In this document: in pieces, positions 1 to 6,825 of the stretch
How positions within the stretch are numbered: the stretch's first letter is position 1
Layout: the number at the start of each line of letters is the position of its first letter
IMG/VR virus record: IMGVR_UViG_3300045119_000370
Location: 53,743 to 117,742 of that record
Strand: one strand, 5' to 3'
From: a virus
Length of the DNA stretch: 64,000 nt
Notes under the pieces: model-generated
Seen by the model: the letters and a program-made list of their open reading frames with translations, nothing else
The model's database searches: none
What the model was told of the DNA's origin: nothing
Program-made: the position numbers and the translations under genes

Positions 1-849
1 GCGCGGCGACAGGCGCTCGCCCGACAGGACAAAGGCCCGCCGGATCGAGCGATGCTTGTGCAGGTCGATCTCCACCGTGTGATGGCTCTTGTAAGCAACG
101 TTCTTGCCCCGGAAGAATCGCCGGCCCGCCGGCTGATTCGAGATGATGGTATGCGCCGGCCGGTTTAGCCAGAGCAGCGCTGCCCAGACATTGCGGACGT
201 CGCCGGCCGAGTTCATCAGCATGTTAGCGATGTTCTCACGGCTCTTTTGCGTGGTGCCGCCACCGACCGCGATGTGGCTCACGTAGTCGGTGAACATATG
301 TGCCTGACACTGGTCGAGCAGCATCTGCCGCTCGTCCTCGTCGACGATCTTCATCTGCGACGAGCCATAGGCGAGGGCGAGCTTGCTCCACTCGTGATCG
401 AGCGCAACGACGATGCCGCGCGTCTTGTGATCGGGCACGACCTTCTCGCCGGGCAAGGTCCACTTGTAATAGTGCGGCAGTAGCGACGAGGACTCGGTGT
501 CGTTCAGTCCTTTGCCGCGCGCCATGACGTAGATGCGCTGGCCGGACAAGAGGTAGCCGACGGCGACGTCGCTGCCGGGCTTGAAGCCCAAGACTGGGAA
601 CTGGTCAAAGAACCCCTTGTTGAACTCCAAGTACATGGTGTCAAACGGCGGGATCGCGAACTGGCGATGATGCAGGACGAGGTCGCCACACTCTAAAGCG
701 AACTGACCGATGAGCTTGCTCGCCGAGTCCGAGAAGACGAAGCGCTCGGCGCGCCGAGCCGTAGCGAGGAGTTCCTCGCGTACTGCGCGGCTCATCCACT
801 TGATGGGCTGTCCGGCGACCTCGTCGATGACGAGTGGCTGAGTGGTCAT
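1..849 (-). CDS. Conserved phage protein, C-terminus outside window
   Basis: The frame is open from an ATG at 849 to the window edge, giving 283 residues with no stop. It starts MTTQPLVIDEVAGQPIKWMS and contains a conserved-looking basic stretch near the visible end (NVWAALLWLNRPAHTI, then FFRGKNVAYKSHHTVEIDLH). I recognise the general look of a conserved protein from phages of Alphaproteobacteria but cannot name a function. It is the third gene of the leftward early operon and lies 2 bp after the previous gene. No signal peptide or membrane segment is visible. Confidence 0.85.
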   Translation of the reverse strand, partial: MTTQPLVIDEVAGQPIKWMSRAVREELLATARRAERFVFSDSASKLIGQFALECGDLVLHHRQFAIPPFDTMYLEFNKGFFDQFPVLGFKPGSDVAVGYLLSGQRIYVMARGKGLNDTESSSLLPHYYKWTLPGEKVVPDHKTRGIVVALDHEWSKLALAYGSSQMKIVDEDERQMLLDQCQAHMFTDYVSHIAVGGGTTQKSRENIANMLMNSAGDVRNVWAALLWLNRPAHTIISNQPAGRRFFRGKNVAYKSHHTVEIDLHKHRSIRRAFVLSGERLSPR

Positions 850-851
850 GG

Positions 852-1025
852 TCAAACGTCCTCGTCGTGGCCATTGCGCTCGATCCACTCCTCGACCTCG
901 CGCCGGGTTCCGTAGAACACTCGACGCTTGTCGCGGATGCGGACGGCGGCGTAGTCGGTCATGTAACCATCGGCCTTGAGGTGGCCGACGCCGACGCGGT
1001 AGAGCTTGGGAGTCTCGGTGGTCAT
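852..1025 (-). CDS. Small hypothetical protein (57 aa)
   Basis: A 57-residue protein starting MTTETPKLYRVGVGHLKADG and ending in an acidic tail (NGHDEDV). The start has a good Shine-Dalgarno (AAGGAAGGGA) just upstream, within a promoter-proximal motif also found before other early genes. It sits between the 111-aa gene and the large conserved gene of the leftward operon. The central segment (DYAAVRIRDKRRVFYGTRRE) is basic. No family is recognised. Confidence 0.75.
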   Translation of the reverse strand: MTTETPKLYRVGVGHLKADGYMTDYAAVRIRDKRRVFYGTRREVEEWIERNGHDEDV

Positions 1026-1048
1026 GGTCAGTCCCTTCCTTTACATCA

Positions 1049-1077
1049 TACATAGAGAGGGTGCGCCGCCGACGCAA
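1049..1077 (-). promoter_or_regulatory. Leftward sigma70-like promoter with operator-like motif
   Basis: On the minus strand a -35-like TTGCGT (1072-1077) and a -10-like TATGTA (1049-1054) are separated by 17 bp. The -10 is embedded in the 17-bp element CTATG-TATGATG-TAAAG (1039-1055), a variant of the repeated early motif. It would give the 57-aa gene and the large conserved gene a start independent of the upstream divergent promoter. Confidence 0.45.
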
Positions 1078-1091
1078 TCCCGGCGGCGCAC
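1061..1091 (-). terminator. Strong GC-rich hairpin between leftward genes
   Basis: A perfect 11-bp stem (GTGCGCCGCCG with CGGCGGCGCAC) and a 9-nt loop lie just after the stop of the 111-aa gene. No U-run follows on the leftward strand, so it may attenuate rather than terminate. A new promoter begins inside the loop. Confidence 0.5.
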
Positions 1092-1095
1092 TTAT

Positions 1096-1431
1096 TTACG
1101 CTTTCACCTTCTCCTTCGCCTTCTTCCCGGGGAAGACAGTCTCGATCAGATCGAGGCGCTCGATCTGGGTGAACTTGGCGTCTTCGGCCTTGTTGCCGTT
1201 GTCGCCTCTGACACCGTCACCACTCCAGACCACCCGGTCGTGACCAGTGACATCATAGACATTGACCATGATGTCGTGGCCGGCGAGCTTGAACGTGGTC
1301 TTCCAGTCGAGGTAGGCGAGCTTGACGCAACGGTTGATCACGTCGAGCTTGTTCGGGCCTCGCGTCCAGCTGCCACAGCCAAGGCTGTTCAGCTGGATCA
1401 GTGCGAGGTAGTCGCGTTTGGTTTCGGTCAT
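1096..1431 (-). CDS. Hypothetical protein (111 aa)
   Basis: The protein starts MTETKRDYLALIQLNSLGCG and has a basic C-terminus (FPGKKAKEKVKA). I chose the ATG at 1431 over a longer in-frame start at 1491. It has a good ribosome-binding site (GAAGGGAAAC), and its ATG shares one base with the stop of the upstream 45-aa gene (TAATG), a coupling junction. The middle of the protein looks like a compact alpha/beta fold. No family is recognised. It is the second gene of the leftward early operon. Confidence 0.75.
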   Translation of the reverse strand: MTETKRDYLALIQLNSLGCGSWTRGPNKLDVINRCVKLAYLDWKTTFKLAGHDIMVNVYDVTGHDRVVWSGDGVRGDNGNKAEDAKFTQIERLDLIETVFPGKKAKEKVKA

Positions 1432-1568
1432 TAGTTTCCCTTCTCTAGCTTCTCCAACTCGGCGAGGAGTTGGGCACGACGCTCTTCCCACTCTCGGCCC
1501 TCTTGGCTTGGGCGGGCAAGCTCATCATTGATATCCGACCGACGTCGGTCTCTCTGCTCTCTGGTCAT
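1431..1568 (-). CDS. Small charged helical protein (45 aa)
   Basis: This 45-residue protein (MTREQRDRRRSDINDELARP at its start) is very rich in Arg, Glu and Lys and is predicted by eye to be one amphipathic or coiled-coil helix. It is the first gene of the leftward early operon, directly downstream of the divergent promoter region. Its stop overlaps the next start by one base. It could be a small host-takeover or regulatory protein, but that rests only on its size and early position. Confidence 0.65.
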   Translation of the reverse strand: MTREQRDRRRSDINDELARPSQEGREWEERRAQLLAELEKLEKGN

Positions 1569-1609
1569 GGTACCCTTCTCTCGTTCGGAGGATCACTGCC
1601 TCCATACTA

Positions 1610-1638
1610 CATATATGTACTGACCTCCCACTTTACAA
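1610..1638 (-). promoter_or_regulatory. Leftward early promoter of the divergent pair
   Basis: On the minus strand a -35 TTGTAA (1633-1638) and a -10 TATATG (1610-1615) are separated by exactly 17 bp. The -35 lies in the left arm of the 1630-1683 inverted repeat. It reads into the 45-aa gene. Confidence 0.7.
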
Positions 1639-1683
1639 GAGCTAAAGTTGGCGATCACGTTTTTGTTTTAGCTCTTGTAAAGT
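1630..1683. repeat. Perfect 17-bp inverted repeat, putative early operator
   Basis: ACTTTACAAGAGCTAAA at 1630-1646 is the exact reverse complement of 1667-1683, with a 20-bp spacer. Each arm is itself a partial dyad (CTTTA-N7-TAAAG type) and holds the -35 box of one of two divergent promoters. A dimeric regulator or looping complex bound here could control both early operons. Confidence 0.75.
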
Positions 1684-1703
1684 GGACAGGGCGTACTTAT
1701 ATG
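1675..1703 (+). promoter_or_regulatory. Rightward early promoter of the divergent pair
   Basis: A -35 TTGTAA (1675-1680), a 17-bp spacer and a -10 TATATG (1698-1703) mirror the leftward promoter base for base in the core elements. It reads into the small basic protein gene and the AAA+ ATPase. Confidence 0.7.
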
Positions 1704-1753
1704 TAGTATGAAGGAAGGGAACCCGGCGAGGCCGGGGAGTGACAGGAGACCAG

Positions 1754-1918
1754 ATGGCTATGACCAAGGGCAAGCGCAAGACCCGCCGTCGCTCAGTGCG
1801 TCGCACTCGGCACGCACTCAATGCGGCGGTCGACTTTCTGACTCACGTGAGCGTGCGCAAGCTGACCAAGCGCAGCGACACTCACCCCGTCCGCAGCATG
1901 GTTCGCGAACGGTTTTAG
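1754..1918 (+). CDS. Small very basic protein (54 aa)
   Basis: A 54-residue protein beginning MAMTKGKRKTRRRSVRRTRH, with about one third Lys/Arg. The ATG follows a ribosome-binding site (ACAGGAGAC). A longer open frame overlaps it in another phase but lacks a good start. The composition suggests nucleic-acid binding. It is the first gene after the rightward early promoter, a typical place for small host-directed proteins. No family is recognised. Confidence 0.6.
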   Translation: MAMTKGKRKTRRRSVRRTRHALNAAVDFLTHVSVRKLTKRSDTHPVRSMVRERF

Positions 1919-1973
1919 CTGATGTAAAGAAAACACTTGAAATCACGAAAGGCAGTGTTTAGCTATGGTAAAG
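1913..1973 (+). promoter_or_regulatory. Two copies of the 17-bp early motif before the AAA+ gene
   Basis: TTTTA-GCTGATG-TAAAG (1913-1929) and GTTTA-GCTATGG-TAAAG (1957-1973) match the CTTTR-N7-TAAAG pattern and lie 44 bp apart. They sit in the short gap between the small basic gene and the AAA+ ATPase, where a regulator could act on the ATPase operon. Confidence 0.5.
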
Positions 1974-2000
1974 CGAATGACACTTGAAGGGACCAAGACC

Positions 2001-3578
2001 ATGACCAAGAGTGAAAAGGAAGGGGCCGATGTGACCGCGCTGCTCAAGGCGCGGAACAGCCTCCTGTGGGTAGTGACCCGCGAGGAAGGCCGGTCTGAGC
2101 GCTACCTGTTCGAGGCGGCCGCCGATGCCAAATATGTCCCTCGCACTTGGGACGCCGGCCAAGGCGTTGCCAGCATCAACGGGCAGGTCGACGAGACCAT
2201 CGGTGGCCCGTTCGTCGACGACATTCTCGCGGCCATCCGCGAGCGTGCGGAAAAGGGGAATGAACGCGGTGTGTGGATTCTCCGCGATCTGCCCGTGTGG
2301 CTGGGCGGCCCGCTCGGCGCGACGGTTCTCCGCAAGGTGCGGAACCTCGCCCGGCTTCTGCCGACCGTGCCCCGCGAGCGTGCGCAGGCGATCATTGTAG
2401 TGACGACCAGCGGTGAAGTGCCGCCCGATCTACAGGGTCACGCTACCGTCATCGAGTGGCCGCTGCCCGACCGGGCAGAAATCGCGGCCGCGCTCGACGA
2501 CGCCATTGCCAGCCTGCCCGACAATATCCGGGCTGGCGCGGCCCCGAACGGCTCTAGGGACGCGGCAATCGACGCGGCCGTGGGGTTGACGGGCGAGGAA
2601 GCTGCGGGCTGCTACGCTCGCTCTCTGGTGCAGCTGAAGCGCATCGACCCGGTCATCGTGGCCGGCGAGAAGAAGCGGATTGTTGCACGCGAGGGTGTCC
2701 TCGAATGGTTCGACCCGCTGCCCGATGGTTTGGCTTCGGTCGGCGGCCTTGAGAACCTCAAGGCATGGCTGGTTTCGCGCAAGGCGGCCTACTCCCCGGC
2801 GGCACGTGCCTACGGTCTGCCGGCACCGCGTGGCGCGATCTTCGTCGGCATCTCTGGCTGCGGCAAGTCTCTGATGGCCAAAGCCACTGCCACTGCTTGG
2901 AGCGTCCCGCTCTTGCGGCTCGATCTCGGCGCACTGAAGAACAAGTACGTCGGCGGAAGCGAGGCGTTGATCCGCAAGGCACTGAAAGTCGTCGAGGCGA
3001 TTGGCAGATGCGTCCTGTGGATCGACGAGGTCGAGAAAGCACTGCAAGGCTCGACCTCTGGCGCGTCCGATGGTGGCACGTCTGCTGACCAGCTGGGCAC
3101 GCTGCTCAACTGGATGCAAGAGAGGTCCGGGGAGGCGTTCATCATCGCCACCTCGAACGACATCACTGCCCTGCCGCCTGAGTTCTTGCGGAAGGGAAGG
3201 TTCGACGAAATCTGGTGGGTCGATACGCCTACCGAGATCGAGCGGACTGAAGTTTGCAAGGCTGCACTGCGTCAGTACGGACGCACTGTGGACGGCATCG
3301 ACCTCGCCAAGGTGGCGACTGAGACTGCCGGCTTCACGGGTGCTGAGATCGCCGCACTGATACCGGACAGCTTGTATGTCGCCTTCGCCGATGGCGAGCG
3401 CGAGCTTCGGACGGCGGACCTCGTGGCAGCTGCCAAGCAGGTGGTGCCGTTGACCAAGACTGCCGAGGCTGTCATCGCCAAGCAGCGCGAGTGGGCCAAA
3501 GGCAAGGCGCGGCCGGCATCGGCGGCACCGGTTGCGGTCACTGAAAAGGGTGTTCAGCGGCGCACGCTGGACCTCTGA
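2001..3578 (+). CDS. Ycf46-type AAA+ ATPase
   Basis: The protein has 525 residues. The ATG at 2001 is preferred over one 36 bp upstream because it carries the GAAGGGACCAAGACC-ATG context also seen at 6826, 9450 and 9735. The N-terminal half resembles the regulatory region of Ycf46-like ATPases (ARNSLLWVVTREEGRSERYL). The AAA+ core has Walker A GISGCGKS (283-290), Walker B WIDEVEKA (D342, E343), a sensor-1-like IIATSND and RKGRFDE. Ycf46-type proteins are single-ring AAA+ ATPases of poorly known function. Here the gene is followed by a helical protein and a short conserved protein, possibly partners or substrates. The protein ends QRRTLDL, and its neighbour ends PRMLDL, a shared tail. Confidence 0.9.
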   Translation: MTKSEKEGADVTALLKARNSLLWVVTREEGRSERYLFEAAADAKYVPRTWDAGQGVASINGQVDETIGGPFVDDILAAIRERAEKGNERGVWILRDLPVWLGGPLGATVLRKVRNLARLLPTVPRERAQAIIVVTTSGEVPPDLQGHATVIEWPLPDRAEIAAALDDAIASLPDNIRAGAAPNGSRDAAIDAAVGLTGEEAAGCYARSLVQLKRIDPVIVAGEKKRIVAREGVLEWFDPLPDGLASVGGLENLKAWLVSRKAAYSPAARAYGLPAPRGAIFVGISGCGKSLMAKATATAWSVPLLRLDLGALKNKYVGGSEALIRKALKVVEAIGRCVLWIDEVEKALQGSTSGASDGGTSADQLGTLLNWMQERSGEAFIIATSNDITALPPEFLRKGRFDEIWWVDTPTEIERTEVCKAALRQYGRTVDGIDLAKVATETAGFTGAEIAALIPDSLYVAFADGERELRTADLVAAAKQVVPLTKTAEAVIAKQREWAKGKARPASAAPVAVTEKGVQRRTLDL

Positions 3579-3588
3579 TAAAAGCAAG

Positions 3589-3625
3589 GGGTGGCCCTTG
3601 AAATGCGAAGGGCCACCCTTTATAT
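3589..3625 (+). terminator. Rho-independent terminator after the AAA+ gene
   Basis: The stem GGGTGGCCCTT (3589-3599) pairs perfectly with AAGGGCCACCC (3608-3618) across an 8-nt loop and is followed by TTTATAT. The last bases also form the left half of the next 17-bp early motif. Confidence 0.75.
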
Positions 3626-3634
3626 CAGGTAAAG
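3618..3634 (+). promoter_or_regulatory. 17-bp early motif overlapping the terminator tail
   Basis: CTTTA-TATCAGG-TAAAG fits the recurring dyad exactly in both half-sites. It lies 27 bp before the start of the 247-aa gene, so terminator and operator or promoter are interlocked. Confidence 0.55.
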
Positions 3635-3660
3635 CAAGACGCTAACGAAGGGAAACTAAA

Positions 3661-4404
3661 ATGACCACGATCTCCACCATACGCCCGGGCCTTTTGGTCA
3701 GCCTGAAGACCAGCTTGAAGGGCAACGTTCATTACGACCGCTACGACCTCGAACGCGACACCATCACCGCCGAGGGCGAGTCGAAGGCGCGCTGGGAGAC
3801 CCTGCGCACCATCGCGGACCCGGCCGAGTACGAGGCGATGACCAAGGTCCGCAACAAGGGTGCCGGCATGATCCGGGGCGCGTGCACCAAGTCGGCGTTC
3901 GGGCTGCTCTGCCCGGAGGCGAACATCGACAACCTCAACCGCGCCATAGCTGACGCGAATCGGCTGGTCGATGGAGCCAACCGGACGGCTAAGCTGACCC
4001 GCGTCGACGTGTACACTATCGTCGGCCGGATCGAGCCTAACGACGTCGAAGCAGTGCGGGCGATCAAGGGCGAAATCTCCGACCTGATCTCCACGATCAG
4101 CGATGGCGTCAAGAACCTCGACGTCAAGGCTATCCGGGCAGCTGCCGCCAAGGCTCGCAGTGTCGCCCAGATGCTCCCGGACGACGCCAAGGAGCGGGTC
4201 AAGGAAGCCATCGCTACCGGTCGCAAGGTCGCTACGGCGATCAAGAAGGCCGGCGAGGACGCGGCGGTCGAGATCGACAAGGAAGCACTCCGCACTTTGG
4301 CTTCGGCCCGGACTGCCTTCCTCGACTTCGACGACGAGGACGAGGTCGTCGAGGCCCGGCCGACCAAGGTCGGTGGCGGCGTCCCCCGGATGCTCGACCT
4401 CTGA
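3661..4404 (+). CDS. Helical companion protein of the AAA+ ATPase
   Basis: A 247-residue protein starting MTTISTIRPGLLVSLKTSLK, with a ribosome-binding site (GAAGGGAAAC) upstream. The first 80 residues look globular. From about 85 to 215 it is Ala/Lys/Glu-rich and strongly helical, probably coiled coil, and an acidic patch (DFDDEDEVVE) follows. It ends GGGVPRMLDL, sharing an R-x-LDL tail with the AAA+ protein encoded upstream. Position and tail suggest an adaptor, substrate or ring partner of that ATPase. I cannot assign a named family. Confidence 0.8.
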   Translation: MTTISTIRPGLLVSLKTSLKGNVHYDRYDLERDTITAEGESKARWETLRTIADPAEYEAMTKVRNKGAGMIRGACTKSAFGLLCPEANIDNLNRAIADANRLVDGANRTAKLTRVDVYTIVGRIEPNDVEAVRAIKGEISDLISTISDGVKNLDVKAIRAAAAKARSVAQMLPDDAKERVKEAIATGRKVATAIKKAGEDAAVEIDKEALRTLASARTAFLDFDDEDEVVEARPTKVGGGVPRMLDL

Positions 4405-4463
4405 GGCACAAGCGGGGCGGCTACGGCCGCCCCAGCTACCCTCCAGCCCAAAGGATCACTACA

Positions 4464-4805
4464 ATGCCTTGCGACACGATCAGAAAGACGAACCAGACCA
4501 TCAGCCAGCGCGCCACCGAGGTGCGCAAGGCGGTCGACACGATTGGCAAGGGCGTGGCCACTGGCCGCATCAAGGTCAAGATTGGCCCGCAGGGTGCCAT
4601 CGTTTTCGACGGTATCCTCGCCAACGAACGCGACGGCGTTACCGACGCCTGCGTCTACCGGAGACTCCTCGCCAGCGGTGCAGCGTCGGCCCTTGCCAAG
4701 ATCGCCGAGGCGGAACGTCTCGCCGGCCGGCAAGTTGATAGACGAGTCGTCGGCCATGGTGTTCACAGCCACGACGGTGGAGTAACGTGGCATGGCAAAG
4801 GATAG
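4464..4805 (+). CDS. Conserved short protein of the AAA+ cassette (113 aa)
   Basis: The protein starts MPCDTIRKTNQTISQRATEV and ends HDGGVTWHGKG. The recognisable blocks are an N-terminal helix, a strand segment IKVKIGPQGAIVFDG, a central DGVTDACVYRRLLASGAA and a His/Gly-rich tail. I associate MPCDT-type proteins with this AAA+ neighbourhood in phages and bacteria, but no function is known to me. A hairpin terminator follows at 4861, so it closes the cassette. Confidence 0.75.
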   Translation: MPCDTIRKTNQTISQRATEVRKAVDTIGKGVATGRIKVKIGPQGAIVFDGILANERDGVTDACVYRRLLASGAASALAKIAEAERLAGRQVDRRVVGHGVHSHDGGVTWHGKG

Positions 4806-4860
4806 CGGGCGATAAATCCCTTCTCGCCCGTTGCGGCGGTTCTCCCCGAACCGTAGCAGG

Positions 4861-4896
4861 GGCCGGCGTGAGATTGGTCTCCCACGCCGGCCTTTA
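4861..4896 (+). terminator. Terminator closing the AAA+ cassette
   Basis: The stem GGCCGGCGTG (4861-4870) pairs perfectly with CACGCCGGCC (4883-4892), followed by TTTA. The U-tract is short but the stem is very stable. Confidence 0.65.
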
Positions 4897-4928
4897 CATC
4901 TTGTAAAGTACGTCAAAATACTTACATC
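4892..4928 (+). promoter_or_regulatory. Promoter with palindromic 17-bp early motif
   Basis: CTTTA-CATCTTG-TAAAG (4892-4908) is a clear dyad (CTTTACA / TGTAAAG). It supplies the -35 TTGTAA (4901-4906), and a -10-like TACATC follows after 16 bp (4923-4928). It would drive the gene run from 4967 to 6748. Confidence 0.6.
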
Positions 4929-4966
4929 TGGAATGGCCGGATGACCCGGTCGAAGGGATGAGACCG

Positions 4967-5197
4967 ATGACCAAAGCTGTCAAAACTTGGGAAGCCGTCC
5001 AGCTGGAGCGCGCCGTCCTCGCGGCCAAGACCCGTTGGGGCCATGGCTGGCGTCTGCTCGGTGCCGATATCCGCGAGGCACTGGTCCGCGCCGAGGTGCT
5101 CGTCATACTGGCGCAGGCCGCGACCGCTGTAGCCGAAACTCCGCAGGGTAAGCTCGCCGAGCTTGCCATGCACTGGCCGGAAGGAGACGCGAAATGA
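4967..5197 (+). CDS. Hypothetical helical protein (76 aa)
   Basis: The protein starts MTKAVKTWEAVQLERAVLAA and is mostly helical and Ala-rich. The ATG at 4967 is chosen over 4958 because GAAGGGATGAGACCG precedes it at the standard spacing for this phage. Its stop overlaps the next ATG (ATGA). It is the first gene of a rightward run after the 4.9-kb promoter. No family is recognised. Confidence 0.7.
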   Translation: MTKAVKTWEAVQLERAVLAAKTRWGHGWRLLGADIREALVRAEVLVILAQAATAVAETPQGKLAELAMHWPEGDAK

Positions 5198-5427
5198 CCA
5201 AGGCCGATCTCGCTGCCTTCCGGTTCGCTGGACGTGGTCGCTGGGTGCACGATGACAAGAAGCTGCTCATCGACCTCGACGACGACTATGGCCGGACCTT
5301 CCGCGCCTACACGTCGGCATACGCTTCGCAGGATACACTGATGCGTAACAAGGCTGGTAACGTCATGCGCTTCCGGTCTGCCGAGGCCGCCGCCCGCTAC
5401 CTCCTGAAATGGAAGGTGACACCATGA
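5194..5427 (+). CDS. Hypothetical protein (77 aa)
   Basis: The protein starts [20 protein letters not shown]. It has a compact central part ([20 protein letters not shown]) and a basic C-terminus ([10 protein letters not shown]). It is coupled by 4-bp overlaps to both neighbours, the last being the HD hydrolase. Function is unknown. The tight coupling only suggests co-expression. Confidence 0.7.
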   Translation: MTKADLAAFRFAGRGRWVHDDKKLLIDLDDDYGRTFRAYTSAYASQDTLMRNKAGNVMRFRSAEAAARYLLKWKVTP

Positions 5428-6053
5428 GCACTTGGGACGAGGCCCGCTGGCTGGCCGACCACGATATCGTACAGGAGGCGACGCTCGAACTACGTGCTCG
5501 CGTCTATGCCACGGCCGCCCACGCTGCCGTCGGCCAGCTGCGCAAGTACACGGGCGAGCCGTACATCAAACACCCGGAGGCGGTCGCCGAGCTTGTCCGC
5601 GCCGTGCCACACACTGAGGAGATGCTCGCCGCCGCATGGCTGCACGACGTGGTCGAGGATACCAAGGTGACTGATGCCGACCTCCGTGAGGAGTTCGGTC
5701 CCGAGGTTGCTGAGCTTGTTCGCTGGTTGACCGACGTGTCCGCGCCACAGGATGGGAATCGCGTCGCTCGCAAGCGGATGGACCTCATCCATCTGGCAGA
5801 CGCGCCGGCCGGCGCGCAGACGGTCAAGGTGGCCGATCTGATCGACAACGCCTCGACCATCGTCGAGTTCGATCCGCACTTCGCGCGGGTCTTCCTCGCC
5901 GAGAAGGCAGCGTTGCTCACCGTACTGACCAAGGCCGACGCCACCCTGCTCGCGCAAGCGCACAGGGTGGTCGCGGCCGGCATCGATAGGCTGAACGAGA
6001 AGCTCGGCGAGGACTTTCTGCAAGTTTTGAGAGGGTACGATGACACAGTTTAG
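5424..6053 (+). CDS. HD-domain hydrolase of the SpoT/MESH1 type
   Basis: A 209-residue protein with the RelA/SpoT-type HD hydrolase signature: GEPYIKHP (H50), [10 protein letters not shown] (H74, D75) and VKVADLIDN (D138), the expected manganese-binding set. The family removes the 3'-pyrophosphate of (p)ppGpp, and small stand-alone members resemble MESH1. No synthetase domain is present. The ATG at 5424 overlaps the previous stop (ATGA) and has a GGAAGG ribosome-binding site. A plausible role is lowering host alarmone during infection. Other nucleotide or phosphate ester substrates are possible. Confidence 0.85.
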   Translation: MSTWDEARWLADHDIVQEATLELRARVYATAAHAAVGQLRKYTGEPYIKHPEAVAELVRAVPHTEEMLAAAWLHDVVEDTKVTDADLREEFGPEVAELVRWLTDVSAPQDGNRVARKRMDLIHLADAPAGAQTVKVADLIDNASTIVEFDPHFARVFLAEKAALLTVLTKADATLLAQAHRVVAAGIDRLNEKLGEDFLQVLRGYDDTV

Positions 6054-6267
6054 CAAGCTGACGCTCGACGCCGACGGCAAGCCGGTCGAGAGCCACATCC
6101 GCGTCATCAAGCAGAGTGACCTGATGAAGTGTCCGCACGTGATCCTGATGGAAGCCCACTACCGCGAGGATGGCAGCTGTCGCTGCGACGACGTCAACCA
6201 TCGCATCATGCATGACTGGGGCTATCGCTGGCGCGATGGCCGATGGAGATCAGGAGATGAAGGGTAA
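6040..6267 (+). CDS. Hypothetical protein with Cys/His cluster (75 aa)
   Basis: The protein starts [20 protein letters not shown]. The segment [23 protein letters not shown] contains three Cys and two His and could bind a metal. It overlaps the HD hydrolase by 14 bp and the next gene by 11 bp. No family is recognised. Confidence 0.65.
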   Translation: MTQFSKLTLDADGKPVESHIRVIKQSDLMKCPHVILMEAHYREDGSCRCDDVNHRIMHDWGYRWRDGRWRSGDEG

Positions 6268-6391
6268 GTACACGAAGCGTCACCGCCGCACGGCCCGACA
6301 GGTCATGCGGTACGGCAAGAACGCCAAGCGCAAGCACCGCCGCAAGGCGGGCCGCACCGGTATGGTGTTCAAGAAGCAGACTAAGGCATGA
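6257..6391 (+). CDS. Tiny Lys/Arg-rich protein (44 aa)
   Basis: A 44-residue protein ([20 protein letters not shown] at its start) with 19 Lys/Arg residues. The ATG at 6257 follows a ribosome-binding site CAGGAG, and longer in-frame starts lack one. It resembles in composition the 54-aa basic protein at 1754. Nucleic-acid or ribosome binding is likely from charge alone. Confidence 0.6.
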   Translation: MKGKYTKRHRRTARQVMRYGKNAKRKHRRKAGRTGMVFKKQTKA

Positions 6392-6403
6392 AAGGAGATC
6401 ACC

Positions 6404-6748
6404 GTGTGGATTTGTTTCAACGATGCGTTCGTCTCGGCGGTTGCCGATCCGACCATGCCGGGCATGCTCAAGGTGCGCGCGCGCAAACGTGAACACCTTG
6501 AGAAGCTCTTCCCGGGCGTCAAGATTCAAGGCTCAGCCCGCACCGACTACGGTTGGCGGGTGATCGTCCCCAAGCGGGAGTTCATCACGCTCGTGACTGA
6601 GCGCATCCGTGGTATCGAGTACGACAACTTCAAGGACAGTGTGCTTGACGAGCGGCTGCACGAACTGTACGCCGATTTTTGGACGCTGCACTGGGAGTAC
6701 CAGCACGGATGGCGAAAACCAAAGGAAGTGACCGTCAGCTATGGCTGA
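6404..6748 (+). CDS. Conserved phage protein, GTG start (114 aa)
   Basis: The protein starts at GTG (6404) after a strong AAAGGAGAT site and reads MWICFNDAFVSAVADPTMPG. Blocks such as LKVRARKREHLEKLFPG and FKDSVLDERLHELYADFWTLHW look like a conserved phage family I have seen without a function. It ends the run that starts at 4967. Confidence 0.75.
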   Translation: MWICFNDAFVSAVADPTMPGMLKVRARKREHLEKLFPGVKIQGSARTDYGWRVIVPKREFITLVTERIRGIEYDNFKDSVLDERLHELYADFWTLHWEYQHGWRKPKEVTVSYG

Positions 6749-6751
6749 GAC

Positions 6752-6806
6752 TTGTAATCCCTTCTCCTTTGCATCATATAAAGCGTGGCGGCAACATAAC
6801 CGCCAT
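6752..6806 (+). promoter_or_regulatory. Promoter, early motif and leader hairpin
   Basis: TTGTAA (6752-6757), a 17-bp spacer and CATATA (6775-6780) form a sigma70-like promoter. The 17-bp element CTTTG-CATCATA-TAAAG (6767-6783) covers the -10 rather than the -35. A leader hairpin TGGCGG/CCGCCA follows near 6786-6805, just before the ribosome-binding site of the next gene. Confidence 0.45.
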
Positions 6807-6825
6807 GCTAGAAGGGAACGAGACC

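Noticed and set aside
3741-4916. 391-codon minus strand frame across 3.7-4.9 kb
   Set aside because: It covers two sense genes, a terminator and a promoter element. No start signal or motif was seen.
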